Below, piece after piece: positions 1 to 9,529 of a stretch of DNA of 64,000 nucleotides. Below the pieces are notes generated by a model. That model searched no databases and was not told where the DNA came from. It saw nothing but the letters and a program-made list of their open reading frames with translations. Each line of letters starts with the position of its first letter. Position 1 is the stretch's first letter. The position numbers and the translations under genes were made by a program. Origin of the DNA: Sinorhizobium sp. 8-89 (GTDB lineage Bacteria; Pseudomonadota; Alphaproteobacteria; Rhizobiales; Rhizobiaceae); contig NZ_JASKLR010000004.1 of assembly GCF_030124325.1 (NCBI RefSeq), positions 62,001-126,000 of the forward strand. The letters run 5' to 3'.

Positions 1-146
1 TGCGCGTTTCCGCAGCCGCTCTCCGCTCGGTCGAGCACCGCGGCGGTCTCGACGCTTTCCTGCTGAAGGCTGACGAGAACGAGCTGAGCATGCGCGCTCG
101 CCTGCTGCGCCGCCAGATCGTCAAGAAGACCGCTGAAGCAGCCTGA
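1..146 (+). CDS. rpmB: 50S ribosomal protein L28, C-terminal part
   Basis: Partial gene: the last 48 codons are visible, in the frame starting at base 3, and end in TGA at 144-146. The C-terminus, with [13 protein letters not shown] and a basic tail ending [12 protein letters not shown], is typical of alphaproteobacterial L28, a small basic protein of the large ribosomal subunit. The start lies outside the window. A strong intrinsic terminator follows 27 bases after the stop, so the gene is probably transcribed on its own or is last in its unit. Confidence 0.93.
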   Translation, partial: RVSAAALRSVEHRGGLDAFLLKADENELSMRARLLRRQIVKKTAEAA

Positions 147-173
147 TCGCCGCCAGCGCTTCTGACAAGACTT

Positions 174-209
174 AAAGGCTTGCGGGCTCTGACCGGCAAG
201 CCTTTTTCT
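174..209 (+). terminator. Rho-independent terminator of rpmB
   Basis: A perfect 10-bp stem (AAAGGCTTGC at 174-183 with GCAAGCCTTT at 196-205) is followed by a T-rich tail. It sits directly downstream of rpmB. It also shows that an apparent in-frame start at 180 for the next gene lies inside the terminator and is not used. Confidence 0.9.
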
Positions 210-254
210 CGTGTCGCCACATATTCATCCGCCGGGACTGTCCCGGCTATGTCG

Positions 255-290
255 TCTCCAACTGGTGGCATCACCCAGGATAAAAAAATG
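255..290 (+). promoter_or_regulatory. candidate preQ1-type translational riboswitch or SD-masking hairpin
   Basis: Seen: a short hairpin (CTGG 262-265 with CCAG 275-278, loop 266-274) whose 3' arm overlaps the Shine-Dalgarno AGGA (277-280). An A-rich tail runs straight into the ATG at 288. Known: class preQ1-I riboswitches are tiny hairpins with an A-rich tail that joins the ribosome-binding site, and they often precede queuosine genes. Inferred: the downstream gene is a queuosine-precursor transporter, so such a switch would make sense. A competing fold, GGTG/CACC, is also possible. Loop identity with the family consensus is weak. Confidence 0.3.
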
Positions 291-926
291 CTGACCAACC
301 GCACGTTCTTTATCTATGTCGCGCTCATGACCTCGGTGGTCGTGGCGTCGAATTTCCTCGTCCAATATCCCCTTCCAGGCTCCGTTGCCGGCATGAACCT
401 TGGCGATCTCTGGACCTGGGGCGCTTTCAGCTATCCCTTCGCGTTCCTTGTCACGGACCTCACCAACCGCCATTTCGGACCGCGGATTGCGCGCCGCGTG
501 GTGGTTGCCGGTTTTGTCGTCGGCGTTACCTTCTCGATCTACCTCGCGACGCCGCGCATCGCGATCGCTTCCGGTTCGGCGTTCCTGTTCGGACAGCTCC
601 TCGACATTTCCGTGTTCAACCGGCTGCGCCGGCAGACCTGGTGGCATGCACCGCTCGCCGGCTCTCTCATCGGCTCGGCATTGGACACAGCGATGTTCTT
701 CTCCTTCGCCTTCGCACCGTTCTTCGTGTTCTTTGGACCGAACGACAGCTTTGCGCTGGAGACCGCTCCCCTGCTCGGCGCGCTTGCTGCGGAGGCACCG
801 CGCTGGATCTCCTGGGCGCTTGGCGATCTTTTGGTGAAGATCCTTTGCGGCATCGTGCTGCTCTTGCCCTATGGAGCGCTGATGAGCATCATCAAGCCGA
901 TGCCGGCAGCCAGCGCCACCGCATAA
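288..926 (+). CDS. queuosine precursor transporter (YhhQ/VUT family)
   Basis: Integral membrane protein of 212 residues, with about six hydrophobic segments, matching the YhhQ (DUF165, VUT) family. Members import preQ0 or preQ1, the 7-deazaguanine precursors used to make queuosine in tRNA. Family features are the N-terminal helix around FIYVALMTSVVVASNFL, the segment FPFAFLVTDLTNRHFG-like (here YPFAFLVTDLTNRHFG), and later helices rich in Phe and Gly. I chose the ATG at 288 because AGGA lies 7 bases upstream. An ATG at 249 would add 13 residues, and the more upstream frame runs through the rpmB terminator. The gene stands alone between terminators. Confidence 0.85.
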   Translation: MLTNRTFFIYVALMTSVVVASNFLVQYPLPGSVAGMNLGDLWTWGAFSYPFAFLVTDLTNRHFGPRIARRVVVAGFVVGVTFSIYLATPRIAIASGSAFLFGQLLDISVFNRLRRQTWWHAPLAGSLIGSALDTAMFFSFAFAPFFVFFGPNDSFALETAPLLGALAAEAPRWISWALGDLLVKILCGIVLLLPYGALMSIIKPMPAASATA

Positions 927-953
927 GACCAGTAGAGAACAGAATGGATGTTG

Positions 954-980
954 ACGGGGTCGCGATGCGGCCCCGTTTTC
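954..980 (+). terminator. terminator after the queuosine precursor transporter
   Basis: ACGGGG (954-959) pairs with CCCCGT (971-976) and is followed by TTTTC. It lies between two convergent genes. The T-run is on the plus strand only. Confidence 0.65.
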
Positions 981-1007
981 ATTTTGCGAGGCGACGAGTT
1001 AGTCCCG

Positions 1008-2003
1008 TCAATCCAGGATCAGCCGGAATTCAAGCATCAGGTTGCGTTCGAGAATCGAATGATTGTCATCGGAAACGACGACCACGCGAACCTCGCCGTC
1101 GGGCCGAACGACGACATCCAGCCCCTCCATATTGTCGATCTGATAGCTCATGTCGGCCTTGAGCAACACCTCGCCGTCGACCGCGGCGCCCGGACGAATA
1201 TCGCCGGCGGCAATCCGGCGAATGCGCATGCCGAGACCGGAGGCGAGATTGAAGCGACGCTCCAGGAGAAGCAGGTCGCCATTCGGCAGGAAGTCACCGT
1301 CGGTAACAGCATAGGGGTCCTCGCGAACCACCGTGAACGCACCTTTCATCGGCCCCTCCAGAATCCCCGCCAGAAGGTTATCCGCGTTGTCGACGCTGCG
1401 TTCCGCAACTATGACCGCAGCACCGCGAAGGGGACTGTCCTTTGGCGCGATCGCTATGGTTTCGAGACCGCCATTGATGCGCAATTCCTCGACGGGGAAC
1501 GGCAGGGCCATTTGCCGGACGGGCTTCGAGCGCGCAAAGCCCGGATCGGGATAGATCTCGATACGGGCCAGTTGCTCGAAACTGACGATCGCCTCCCCTT
1601 CACGCAGAGCCAGGCCCTCCGAGTCTACCCTCCACTTCTTGAGCTCAGCACCACCATTTCCATCGGTCATTGATGTCACGGTCAGCTCGGTCAGGCTCTG
1701 GAGCCTGCCAGCACCGTCGCGGACAACGGCCCCCTCGATCCAGTGGCCGGTGTCCATCACGGCGACGAAGGAATCGCCGCCCGGTCGGAACCGGATCGCG
1801 GAAATTGCACCGAGCAGCGGGTTGGGCGACGTCATTTCGATGCCGCCGATGAATTCGAGCCCGCCAAACATCGTTTGATCGGAGCCGGATTTGAATTGCG
1901 TCACCTGCCGGCTCTGAACGGGCACGATCTCGCTCGCCGGCCCCGCCCCGGCGATCGTGGCCGATGCCAGAAGGGAAAGGACAACAAGGCTTCGACGGAG
2001 CAT
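1008..2003 (-). CDS. exported esterase-like activity of phytase family protein
   Basis: A 331-residue protein whose N-terminus MLRRSLVVLSLLASATIAGAG is a clear Sec signal peptide, so I take the ATG at 2003; the longer open frame to 2105 is discarded. The mature part looks like the esterase-like phytase beta-propeller family, with segments such as FGGLEFIGGIEM, DTGHWIEG and LLLERRFN, and a terminal acidic patch NMEGLDVV typical of that fold. Known members are exported and poorly characterised; several act on phosphate esters. It is followed on the same strand by nothing closer than the convergent transporter gene. The exact substrate cannot be told from sequence. Confidence 0.8.
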   Translation of the reverse strand: MLRRSLVVLSLLASATIAGAGPASEIVPVQSRQVTQFKSGSDQTMFGGLEFIGGIEMTSPNPLLGAISAIRFRPGGDSFVAVMDTGHWIEGAVVRDGAGRLQSLTELTVTSMTDGNGGAELKKWRVDSEGLALREGEAIVSFEQLARIEIYPDPGFARSKPVRQMALPFPVEELRINGGLETIAIAPKDSPLRGAAVIVAERSVDNADNLLAGILEGPMKGAFTVVREDPYAVTDGDFLPNGDLLLLERRFNLASGLGMRIRRIAAGDIRPGAAVDGEVLLKADMSYQIDNMEGLDVVVRPDGEVRVVVVSDDNHSILERNLMLEFRLILD

Positions 2004-2122
2004 ATGAGAGGGACCTTCGGAGGACAGGATGGGGCCTGGTGAGGCAGGGAACGACTTCGCAGGAGGGGCCGCCCAAGCCATCGGTGCCGTCGGTATCGGG
2101 GCCATGGAGATCCGACCGGCTC

Positions 2123-4018
2123 CTAGCCCGCCCGGCGCGTGCGCCCCGGGCGCCGATGCATGCTTTCGTCCTCGAAGAGCGCTGCAAGCTGCTCCGTCAT
2201 CGCACCGGCCAGTTCGTCCGCGTCGACGATGGTCACGGCGCGGCGGTAATAGCGCGTCACGTCGTGGCCGATGCCGATCGCCAGAAGCTCGACCGGTGAG
2301 CGGGTCTCGATCTGCTCGATGACGGCACGCAAATGGCGTTCGAGATAGTTTCCGGCGTTCACCGACAAGGTGGAATCATCGACCGGAGCACCGTCCGAGA
2401 TCATCATCAGAATGCGCCGCTGCTCTGGTCGCGCCAGCAGGCGGTCATGCGCCCACATCAGCGCCTCGCCGTCGATGTTCTCTTTGAGCAGGCCCTCGCG
2501 CATCATCAGCCCGAGATTGCGGCGTGCGCGACGCCACGGCGCGTCTGCGGACTTGTATACGATGTGCCGGAGATCGTTGAGGCGGCCGGGCGATTGCGGC
2601 TTGCCGCTCGCGAGCCATTTCTCGCGCGACTGCCCGCCCTTCCAAGCCTTGGTGGTGAAGCCGAGGATTTCCGCCTTGACGCCGCAACGCTCCAGTGTGC
2701 GTGCGAGAATGTCGGCGCAGGTCGCTGCAACCGTGATCGGCCGGCCGCGCATCGAGCCGGAATTGTCGATCAGCAGCGTCACCACCGTATCGCGGAAGGT
2801 CGTGTCCTTCTCACGCTTGAAGGACAGCGGCTGCATCGGGTCGATGATGATGCGTTGCAGTCTGGCCGTGTCGAGATACCCTTCCTCGAGGTCGAACTCC
2901 CAGGAGCGGTTCTGCTGGGCCATCAGCCGACGCTGCAGCCGGTTGGCGAGGCGGCCGACTGCCCCCTGCAGGTGGGCCAGCTGCTTGTCGAGGAACGCAC
3001 GGAGGCGGTCGAGCTCCGCCTCGTCGCAAAGCTCCTCGGCGGTGATCGTCTCGTCGAATTCGCGCGTAAAGACGGTGTAGTCGACCTTCTCGTTGAAATC
3101 CGCAAAGGGATGGTTCGGCCGCTTGACTTCGCCTGGCGTCTCGCTCTCCTCGTCGCCCTCATCTTGGAGGTCGTCGTCGGAAATCTCGGCGCCATCCATC
3201 TCACCTTCTTCCATCTGCTCCTCGGCAGACTGGTTTTCATCGGCGGGCGCGGCGTCGGAGCCTTCTTCCTCGTCGCTGGCGTTCTCGTCCTGCTCCTGGC
3301 TGCGCGGCTGGTCCTCGTCGGTCTCGCTTTCCTGCTCGTCCGGTTCGATATCGTCCTCGCCGTATTTTTCGGCGACATCCATCGACGACAGCATGTCGCG
3401 CACGACGCGGGCGAAGGCCTGCTGATCATTGATTGCAGCCGACAGATTGCGCATATCCGCAGAGGCCTTGCCCTCGATGAAATCGCGCCAGAGATCGAGC
3501 ACCTTGCCGGCCGATGTCGGTGGCCTCTCCCCGGTCAGTTTCTCACGCACGAGAAGCGCCACCGCCTCTTCGAGAGGCGCGTCAGATTGGCTGTCGATCG
3601 CCGAGAAATTCGCCTTGGCGTATTTCTCCTCGAGCATCGAGGTGAGATTGTCGGCGACCCCGGTCATCCGCAGCGCACCGATCGCCTCGACGCGCGCCTG
3701 CTCGACAGCATCGAAGATGGCTCGCGCGTCCGCCCCCTGCGGCGACATCGTCGCGTGGATGCGGGCGTCGTGGCATGCCTTGCGTAGCGCCATGGAATCG
3801 CCGAGGCCCCGCGCCACGGCCAACTCCTGCCGCGTGGGGCGCTTCGAAAGCTCCGGTAGCCGGATGCGCTCGCCCGCCATTCCGGGGCGCTCGTTCGCAA
3901 AGGCGACCTCGAGCTCGGCGTCGCCGGCAATCGACCGGATACAGCCGGAAAGCGCCCGCTTGAACGGCTCAGCGGCGTTTTCCCTCGCGTTCGGCTTCGC
4001 CTTGGAGTTCGAGCTCAC
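2123..4018 (-). CDS. cobT: aerobic cobaltochelatase subunit CobT
   Basis: CobT works with CobS and CobN to insert cobalt into hydrogenobyrinic acid a,c-diamide in aerobic cobalamin synthesis. CobS and CobT form the AAA+/VWA chaperone-like part. Seen: an N-terminal globular part, a long acidic central stretch rich in Glu and Asp (roughly residues 215-290), and a C-terminal von Willebrand A domain with the MIDAS motif [13 protein letters not shown]. Start: GTG at 4018 with AAGGA eight bases upstream gives 631 residues, the usual CobT length. The open frame continues 11 codons further. cobS lies 109 bases upstream on the same strand. cobN is not in the window. Confidence 0.96.
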   Translation of the reverse strand: MSSNSKAKPNARENAAEPFKRALSGCIRSIAGDAELEVAFANERPGMAGERIRLPELSKRPTRQELAVARGLGDSMALRKACHDARIHATMSPQGADARAIFDAVEQARVEAIGALRMTGVADNLTSMLEEKYAKANFSAIDSQSDAPLEEAVALLVREKLTGERPPTSAGKVLDLWRDFIEGKASADMRNLSAAINDQQAFARVVRDMLSSMDVAEKYGEDDIEPDEQESETDEDQPRSQEQDENASDEEEGSDAAPADENQSAEEQMEEGEMDGAEISDDDLQDEGDEESETPGEVKRPNHPFADFNEKVDYTVFTREFDETITAEELCDEAELDRLRAFLDKQLAHLQGAVGRLANRLQRRLMAQQNRSWEFDLEEGYLDTARLQRIIIDPMQPLSFKREKDTTFRDTVVTLLIDNSGSMRGRPITVAATCADILARTLERCGVKAEILGFTTKAWKGGQSREKWLASGKPQSPGRLNDLRHIVYKSADAPWRRARRNLGLMMREGLLKENIDGEALMWAHDRLLARPEQRRILMMISDGAPVDDSTLSVNAGNYLERHLRAVIEQIETRSPVELLAIGIGHDVTRYYRRAVTIVDADELAGAMTEQLAALFEDESMHRRPGRTRRAG

Positions 4019-4127
4019 GACAATTCCTTTTTCAGCCAGATACGGTGACATCCGGGGCGCTCAAGTCCGCTTGACTGTGAAAGTCCGCGGAGGCCGGCTT
4101 CTGCCCGAAGCCGGCAGCAGAAAACCC

Positions 4128-5126
4128 TCAGGCGGTGGCTTCCAGCACGATGTTGGCGGCGCTCTCCTTGAGCTCGACGCCGAAGGCTCGCTGGTAGTGC
4201 TCGGCGACCAGCGCCCGCTCCAGCTCGTCGCACTTGTTGAGGAAAGTCACGCGGAAGGCGAAGGCAATGTCGCCGAAGATATAGGCATTCTCCGCCCAGG
4301 TGATCACCGTACGCGGGCTCATGACAGTCGAAAGATCGCCGTTGATAAACGCTGCGCGCGTGAGATCGGCGACGCGAACCATCTTCGAGACGGTCTCGCG
4401 CCCCTTGTCGGCGGTAAAGCCCTTGACCTTGGCGGCGACGATGTCGACTTCCTTATCATGCGGCAGATAGTTGAGCGTGGTGACGATCGACCAGCGGTCC
4501 ATCTGCGCCTGGTTGATCTGCTGCGTGCCGTGGTAGAGACCGGTCGTATCGCCAAGACCCACCGTGTTCGCCGTCGCAAACAGACGGAAGGCCGGGTGCG
4601 GACGAATGACGCGGCTCTGGTCGAGCAGGGTCAGGCGGCCGGAGGACTCGAGCACGCGCTGGATGACGAACATGACGTCCGGGCGGCCCGCGTCGTATTC
4701 GTCGAAGACGAGCGCCACATTGTGCTGGTAGGCCCAGGGGAGAATGCCGTCCTTGAACTCGGTGACCTGCAGCCCGTCCTTGACGACGATCGCATCCTTG
4801 CCGACGAGGTCTATACGGCTGACATGGCTGTCGAGGTTCACGCGCACGCAGGGCCAGTTGAGCCGTGCGGCAACCTGTTCGATATGGGTGGACTTGCCGG
4901 TCCCGTGATAGCCGGCGACCATGACGCGTCGGTTGTGAGCGAATCCTGCAAGAATGGCGAGCGTCGTTTCGCGATCGAAGAGATAGTCGGGATCGAGATC
5001 GGGCACATAGGCGTCGCCCTTCGAATAGGCAGGAACGCGCAAATCCGTGTCAATGCCGAAGACCTCCCGGACAGAGATCGTCGTGTCGGGGAGGTTCGAA
5101 ATGTCGAGGTCAATCTTGCTCATCAT
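4128..5126 (-). CDS. cobS: aerobic cobaltochelatase subunit CobS
   Basis: AAA+ ATPase partner of CobT in cobalt insertion. Walker A is GYHGTGKST at about residues 72-80, Walker B is VALVFDEYD, and sensor-type residues follow in LFATANTVG. The protein is 332 residues from the ATG at 5126, matching the family. A second ATG directly after it (5123) has better spacing from the GGAG at 5129-5132, so the true product may be one residue shorter. It is transcribed toward cobT, and the two probably share a transcript. I see no cobalamin riboswitch upstream. Confidence 0.96.
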   Translation of the reverse strand: MMSKIDLDISNLPDTTISVREVFGIDTDLRVPAYSKGDAYVPDLDPDYLFDRETTLAILAGFAHNRRVMVAGYHGTGKSTHIEQVAARLNWPCVRVNLDSHVSRIDLVGKDAIVVKDGLQVTEFKDGILPWAYQHNVALVFDEYDAGRPDVMFVIQRVLESSGRLTLLDQSRVIRPHPAFRLFATANTVGLGDTTGLYHGTQQINQAQMDRWSIVTTLNYLPHDKEVDIVAAKVKGFTADKGRETVSKMVRVADLTRAAFINGDLSTVMSPRTVITWAENAYIFGDIAFAFRVTFLNKCDELERALVAEHYQRAFGVELKESAANIVLEATA

Positions 5127-5199
5127 GTCTCCAGAGCGGCCGCCGGTCAGCACCCGCGCATTCGCCTGCAAAAAGTGCTTTCTGTCATAATCCGCGTTG

Positions 5200-5826
5200 T
5201 TAGCAGAAACCAGCCTGTTTTAACAATTGATAGGCTTGAATAACCGCGCGAAAACGGTCCTCCGATCCCCTGTCTCCGCCATTCGCGTCAGGGTGATGTT
5301 TCTTCACGAGATCCTTGTAGGCCGTCTTGATATCGGCGGCCGTTGCCGAGGCCGCGAGGCCGAGCGTCTCGAACGCCTTGGCTTCGAGCGTTTTCAGCTT
5401 GCGCAGGCGCGGTTCGTGCCGGGCCGAGCGAGCACGAGCCTCGTTGAAAAAGCCGAACGGATCACGCATGCGGGCCTGCGCCCCTGCCGTGCCCGAGCGC
5501 ATCTGCGACTGAGTTGGGCCGCTGCGGGCGCTCTTGTTGACTCCCACCGTCCAGGTCGGGCGATGGCCGGTCACGGCTTCCTTCTGGTAGCGCGCAATCT
5601 CGGTATCGGAAAGCCCGGAGAAATAATTGTAGCCCTTGTTGTACTCCTTCACGTGCTCGAAGCAGAACATGAAGTACTCACCCTCGGCATTGCGGCCGAC
5701 GGGGGCCCGATGCATCGCCTTCTTGTCACAGCCGTCCCACTGGCATACGGGCGCAGACGGCTCTGCGCGCGGCTCCACCTTGCGGCGCGTACGGATGCGA
5801 TCGAAGTATTTTGAATCGAGTTTCAT
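5200..5826 (-). CDS. C-terminal J-domain protein with a zinc-finger-like N-terminus
   Basis: A 208-residue protein starting [16 protein letters not shown] (ATG 5826; a possible ATG at 5835 adds three residues). The J domain is at the C-terminus rather than the usual N-terminus, with the HPD motif in [10 protein letters not shown]. Residues about 27-60 hold CQWDGC and CFEHV, a likely Cys3-His metal site. J domains stimulate Hsp70 (DnaK) ATPase, so this is a specialised co-chaperone of unknown client. It sits upstream of cobST on the same strand with 73 bases between it and cobS. A link to assembly of the cobaltochelatase is possible but is only inference from position. Confidence 0.85.
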   Translation of the reverse strand: MKLDSKYFDRIRTRRKVEPRAEPSAPVCQWDGCDKKAMHRAPVGRNAEGEYFMFCFEHVKEYNKGYNYFSGLSDTEIARYQKEAVTGHRPTWTVGVNKSARSGPTQSQMRSGTAGAQARMRDPFGFFNEARARSARHEPRLRKLKTLEAKAFETLGLAASATAADIKTAYKDLVKKHHPDANGGDRGSEDRFRAVIQAYQLLKQAGFC

Positions 5827-5913
5827 AGCCGACATTATGGGGTTTGGAGGCCCCCACAACAAGAATTGACAAAGCGGAATGTTGCTGGCTTTGTGCGAGC
5901 ATTTTGCACCGCC

Positions 5914-6012
5914 CCAGCATGTTTCCTTAGATCGATTACGATTTATGGAAACATGCTGCACTTCAAAGTGCTACAGCGTCTTTGCGCGTCTGATACGACG
6001 CGCGGCGCTGCA
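5914..6012. repeat. RIME-like mosaic repeat upstream of bolA
   Basis: Two palindromic modules lie side by side. The first, 5915-5961, has arms CAGCATGTTTCC and GGAAACATGCTG. The second, 5971-6011, has the core CGCGTCTGATACGACGCGCG. Related modules recur at 9559, 16734, 44454, 45178, 49420 and 53107. This matches the rhizobial intergenic mosaic elements (RIMEs). Confidence 0.7.
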
Positions 6013-6067
6013 CGGCCTATGCGGACAGCATTTCGCCTCGCAGCAAGCAGGGAAATAGGACGGAAGA

Positions 6068-6349
6068 ATGTCGCTGCAAAGCCGGATCGAACAGAAACTC
6101 ATCGAAGCCTTCCATCCGGAGCGCCTCGCGGTGATCAACGAGAGCCATCTGCATGCCGGTCACCAGCCCGGTTTCGACGGCGGAGGCGAAACGCATATCA
6201 GGATCAGGATTGTTTCCAGCGCGTTCGACGGCATGAGCCGAGTGGCGCGCCACCGCGCGATCAATGATCTCCTGAAGCCTGAGCTCGATGCGGGTCTGCA
6301 TGCGCTCGCCGTCGAACCATTCGCGCCGGGAGAGCCGACGCGCTGGTGA
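6068..6349 (+). CDS. bolA: BolA family protein
   Basis: A 93-residue BolA protein. Seen: the class II KH-like fold pattern, with ESHLHAGHQ (the family ESxxHxGH), THIRIRIVSSAF and the conserved RHRAINDLL followed by GLHALAVEP. BolA proteins bind monothiol glutaredoxins and Fe-S clusters and affect cell envelope and iron signalling. The gene stands alone, next to the divergent J-domain protein gene, with a RIME-like repeat in the shared upstream region. Confidence 0.93.
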   Translation: MSLQSRIEQKLIEAFHPERLAVINESHLHAGHQPGFDGGGETHIRIRIVSSAFDGMSRVARHRAINDLLKPELDAGLHALAVEPFAPGEPTRW

Positions 6350-6356
6350 CGAGGTG

Positions 6357-7664
6357 CTAGCCGATTGGCGCATCGTCCTCGGCGGGGCGGATGCGCAACT
6401 TTGTAATCCGGTTCTTTACCCGCTTCATGACAATGAAACGCTTGCCGTAGAATGTGAAGGCCTGCCGCTCTTCCGGGATGCTCTTCGATTCATGGATGAC
6501 AAGACCGGCAACGGTGGTCGCCTCCTCGTCAGGCAGCGACCAGTCCAGCGCCCGGTTGAGATCGCGGATCGGTACCGATCCATCGACGACGATCGAACCG
6601 TCGGCCTCCTGCCGCACGCCTTGGATGTCGATATCGTGCTCATCGGCGATATCGCCCACGATCTCTTCAAGGATATCCTCGAGTGTAACGAGACCCTGGA
6701 CCTGACCATATTCGTCGACAACGATGGCAAGATGCAGCTTGCGCCGCAGGAAGGCATTGAGCTGATCCTTGAGATTGGTCGTATCCGGCACGAACCACGG
6801 CTTCTGCGCGATCTTGACGATATCGAGGCGCTCGGGTTCGACGTCCGGCTCAGCCAGTACGCGCAGGAGGTCCTTGGAATGGACGACGCCGACGATGTTG
6901 TCGGTCGATCCGCGCCAGAGCGGCAGGCGCGTGAAGGGGCTCTCGAGGATTTCCCGAATGCAGACCTCCGGCGGCTCCTCCGCGTTGATCGCACGCATCG
7001 CCGTACGGTGTATCATGACGTCGGAGACCTCGAGCTCGCCGAGGTCGAGCACGCCACCGAGCCGGTCGAGGTCCGCCTTGATCACGGATCCTTCCCGGTG
7101 AAGCAGATCGACCGCGCCCCTCAGTTCCTCATGCGCCGACAGCATCGGCATGTCCGACGAAAGCTTCACGCCAAAGAGATTGAGTATGCGCCGGACAATC
7201 GCATTGACGAGCGCCGATACCGGGCCAGCCACGGCGACCAGGGGGCTCACCACCGGCGCCACGGCGCGCGCGAAGCGATCCGGCGAAGCGATCGCCCAGC
7301 TTTTCGGCAGCACCTCGGAAAATATCACGAGCAGCACGGTCATCACGAGCGTCGTAATCGCCACGCCCATGTCGCCAAAAAGGCCGATCAGCAAGCTTGT
7401 CGCCAGCGAAGAGGCAAGGATATTGGCGAGGTTGTTGCCGATGAGCAGCGTGCCGGTCAAACGATCGCGCCGCTCGGTCAGCCGATTGACGAGACCGGCG
7501 CGCTGGTCGCCATTGCTTTCCAGCATATGCATCCGTGACCGCGAGGCAGCCGTCAGCGCGGTCTCCGAGCCCGAGAAGAAGGCGGAGAGCAGCAGAAGGC
7601 AAATGATCGAAACGAGAGACAGCCAGTATTCCGCCAGAAAGGCCAGAAACGCGTCGCCGGTCAT
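6357..7664 (-). CDS. HlyC/CorC (CNNM-type) membrane protein with CBS domains
   Basis: 435 residues. An N-terminal DUF21/CNNM membrane domain (roughly 1-190) shows the signature FFSGSETALTAAS, followed by a CBS pair (about 210-335, with VMIHRTAM and ILESPFTRLPLWRG) and a C-terminal CorC_HlyC domain ending near residue 425. The family is linked to Mg or other divalent cation export and is often annotated as haemolysin-related. Its start overlaps the aroB stop by four bases (ATGA), so it is translationally coupled to aroB-aroK upstream on the same strand. Confidence 0.9.
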   Translation of the reverse strand: MTGDAFLAFLAEYWLSLVSIICLLLLSAFFSGSETALTAASRSRMHMLESNGDQRAGLVNRLTERRDRLTGTLLIGNNLANILASSLATSLLIGLFGDMGVAITTLVMTVLLVIFSEVLPKSWAIASPDRFARAVAPVVSPLVAVAGPVSALVNAIVRRILNLFGVKLSSDMPMLSAHEELRGAVDLLHREGSVIKADLDRLGGVLDLGELEVSDVMIHRTAMRAINAEEPPEVCIREILESPFTRLPLWRGSTDNIVGVVHSKDLLRVLAEPDVEPERLDIVKIAQKPWFVPDTTNLKDQLNAFLRRKLHLAIVVDEYGQVQGLVTLEDILEEIVGDIADEHDIDIQGVRQEADGSIVVDGSVPIRDLNRALDWSLPDEEATTVAGLVIHESKSIPEERQAFTFYGKRFIVMKRVKNRITKLRIRPAEDDAPIG

Positions 7665-8794
7665 TGGGGGTGCTTCTCCTTGAGGAAGCCCAGCACCTCC
7701 GAGGACGGCACATCATCCGCGACGAAGGACTGGCCGATGCCCCTTGTGAGAATGAAGGTGAGCTTGCCACCCTTCACCTTCTTGTCCTGGGCGATCGCGT
7801 CCATCAGCCGTTCGGCCGGCGGCAGCTTGCCGGGTATGTCGGCGATCCGCGTCGGCAGGCCGACTGCCTTCAGATGGGCTTCCACGCGCCGCGCATCGTC
7901 GGGGCTTGCGAGGTTCATGCGGGCGGAAAACTCATGTGCCAGAACCATGCCGATCGCAACGCCCTCGCCGTGCACCAGGCGCGCGCTGTCGTATTCCGTC
8001 GCCGCCTCCAGAGCGTGGCCGAAGGTATGCCCGAGATTGAGAAGCGCACGCAGACCGTTTTCGCGTTCGTCCGCAGCAACGACGTCGGCCTTGGCCTGGC
8101 AACTGACGGCAATGGCCTCGATCCGCGCCGGCCCTCCGGCGAAGACGGCCTGCCAGTTCCGTTCGAGCCAATCGAAGAATTCCGGCTTGTCGATCAGGCC
8201 GTATTTGGCGACCTCCGCGTAGCCAGCCCGGAACTCGCGCGGGCTCAGCGTATCGAGCACGTCCGTGTCGGCGAGGACGAGATCGGGCTGATGAAAGACA
8301 CCGATCAGGTTCTTGCCGTGAGGCGAATTGATCCCGGTCTTGCCGCCGACGGAGGAATCGACCTGTGCCAGCAGCGATGTCGGAACCTGGAGAAAGCGCG
8401 AGCCGCGGCGGACGATACCGGCCGCAAACCCGGTGAGATCACCGATGACGCCGCCCCCGAGGGCGATCACCGCGTCGTTCCGCTCGATCCTGGCGCCAAG
8501 CACGGTCTCGCAGACGGGAATGAGGTGGTCGAAGCTCTTGGTCTTTTCGCCGGCGGGGAGGACGAGCGAGACCGCCTCGATGCCATTTTCGCCGAGGCTC
8601 GCCATCAGCGGCTGAAGATAGCGCGGGGCGACGTTCTCGTCGGTTATGACCGCCATCTTCCGGCCCTTGAGGCGCGACGCGATTTCCTTGCCCGCCGCGG
8701 CGATGAGGCCGGGACCGATGAGGATGTCATAGGAGCGATCTCCAAGGTCTACACGGACCTTGCGCTCGGCGGCGGGTATCACACGGCTAGTCAT
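7661..8794 (-). CDS. aroB: 3-dehydroquinate synthase
   Basis: Second step of the shikimate pathway: DAHP to 3-dehydroquinate, with NAD and a bound divalent metal. Seen: the NAD-binding GGGVIGDLTGFAA, QVPTSLLAQVDSSVGGKTGIN and the metal-ligand regions GHTFGHALE and HGEGVAIGM. At 377 residues the length is normal. It overlaps aroK by eight bases upstream and the CBS-domain gene by four bases downstream, forming a tight aroK-aroB operon. Confidence 0.97.
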   Translation of the reverse strand: MTSRVIPAAERKVRVDLGDRSYDILIGPGLIAAAGKEIASRLKGRKMAVITDENVAPRYLQPLMASLGENGIEAVSLVLPAGEKTKSFDHLIPVCETVLGARIERNDAVIALGGGVIGDLTGFAAGIVRRGSRFLQVPTSLLAQVDSSVGGKTGINSPHGKNLIGVFHQPDLVLADTDVLDTLSPREFRAGYAEVAKYGLIDKPEFFDWLERNWQAVFAGGPARIEAIAVSCQAKADVVAADERENGLRALLNLGHTFGHALEAATEYDSARLVHGEGVAIGMVLAHEFSARMNLASPDDARRVEAHLKAVGLPTRIADIPGKLPPAERLMDAIAQDKKVKGGKLTFILTRGIGQSFVADDVPSSEVLGFLKEKHPQ

Positions 8795-9377
8795 GGCTTC
8801 GAGCTTTCTGGCGATCGGCGATGGCGGTAAGAACCTCCTCGACGATCATCTCCTTCTTCACATCGCGCGAGAGGACCGTCAGATCCGCCTCGGCATAGAT
8901 CGGGTAACGCGCGCGCATCAGGTTTTCGAGTGTCTGCTTCGGGTTCTCGGTTTTCAGGAGCGGCCGCGTATCGCGTTTGCTCACCCGCTCCCACAGCACG
9001 TCGAGCTCCGCATTGAGCCAGATTGTAACGCCGCCTTTCTTGATCTGCCGGCGCGATCGTTCGTTAATGTAGGCACCGCCACCGGTCGAGACGACCCGGG
9101 GACCGGATCTTAGCAGACGTTTCAGCACGCGGGCCTCGAGAGCGCGAAACTCTTCCTCGCCATAAGCCGCGAAAAGCTCGCTGATCGTCATGCGGGAAAC
9201 CCGTTCGATCTCATGGTCGGAATCTATGAATGGAACGCCGAGCGCCTGTGCGGTCAGGCGACCGATTGCCGATTTTCCCGCCCCCATCAATCCGATGAAA
9301 ACGAGATTGCGCTTACCGAGGGCGAGCTTCGCCCGTTCGGCAAGTGTCGCGGAAACCGGTTCGGTCACGTCGTTCAT
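8787..9377 (-). CDS. aroK: shikimate kinase
   Basis: Phosphorylates shikimate with ATP. Walker A is GLMGAGKSAIGR near residues 33-44. The shikimate site residues are in DSDHEIE and the Arg-containing STGGGAYI region, and the lid Arg lies in SKRDTRPLL. 196 residues. It is first in the aroK-aroB run. A 63-codon frame (9374-9565) overlaps its start codon as ATGA, but runs through a repeat upstream and is probably not a gene. Confidence 0.96.
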   Translation of the reverse strand: MNDVTEPVSATLAERAKLALGKRNLVFIGLMGAGKSAIGRLTAQALGVPFIDSDHEIERVSRMTISELFAAYGEEEFRALEARVLKRLLRSGPRVVSTGGGAYINERSRRQIKKGGVTIWLNAELDVLWERVSKRDTRPLLKTENPKQTLENLMRARYPIYAEADLTVLSRDVKKEMIVEEVLTAIADRQKARSHD

Positions 9378-9529
9378 TGCACTTCATTTTCCCCATTCCC
9401 CTCCGATATCGACAAATCGGCGGGGAGCGTCAAGTCGTCGCGCGTGCCGGGCGACGCTTCTTGAACTCGGCGGCGCGGCCGTTCATATAGTTCGCGCATC
9501 CGCAGCAATCGCACGTCCATCCAGACATA

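Noticed and set aside
2333..3787. 484-codon plus-strand frame opposite cobT
   Set aside because: Antisense shadow of cobT, a product of high GC third positions; Arg/Leu-rich with no domain.
5127..5199. cobalamin riboswitch upstream of cobS
   Set aside because: The short gap has no B12-box-like sequence or room for the aptamer.
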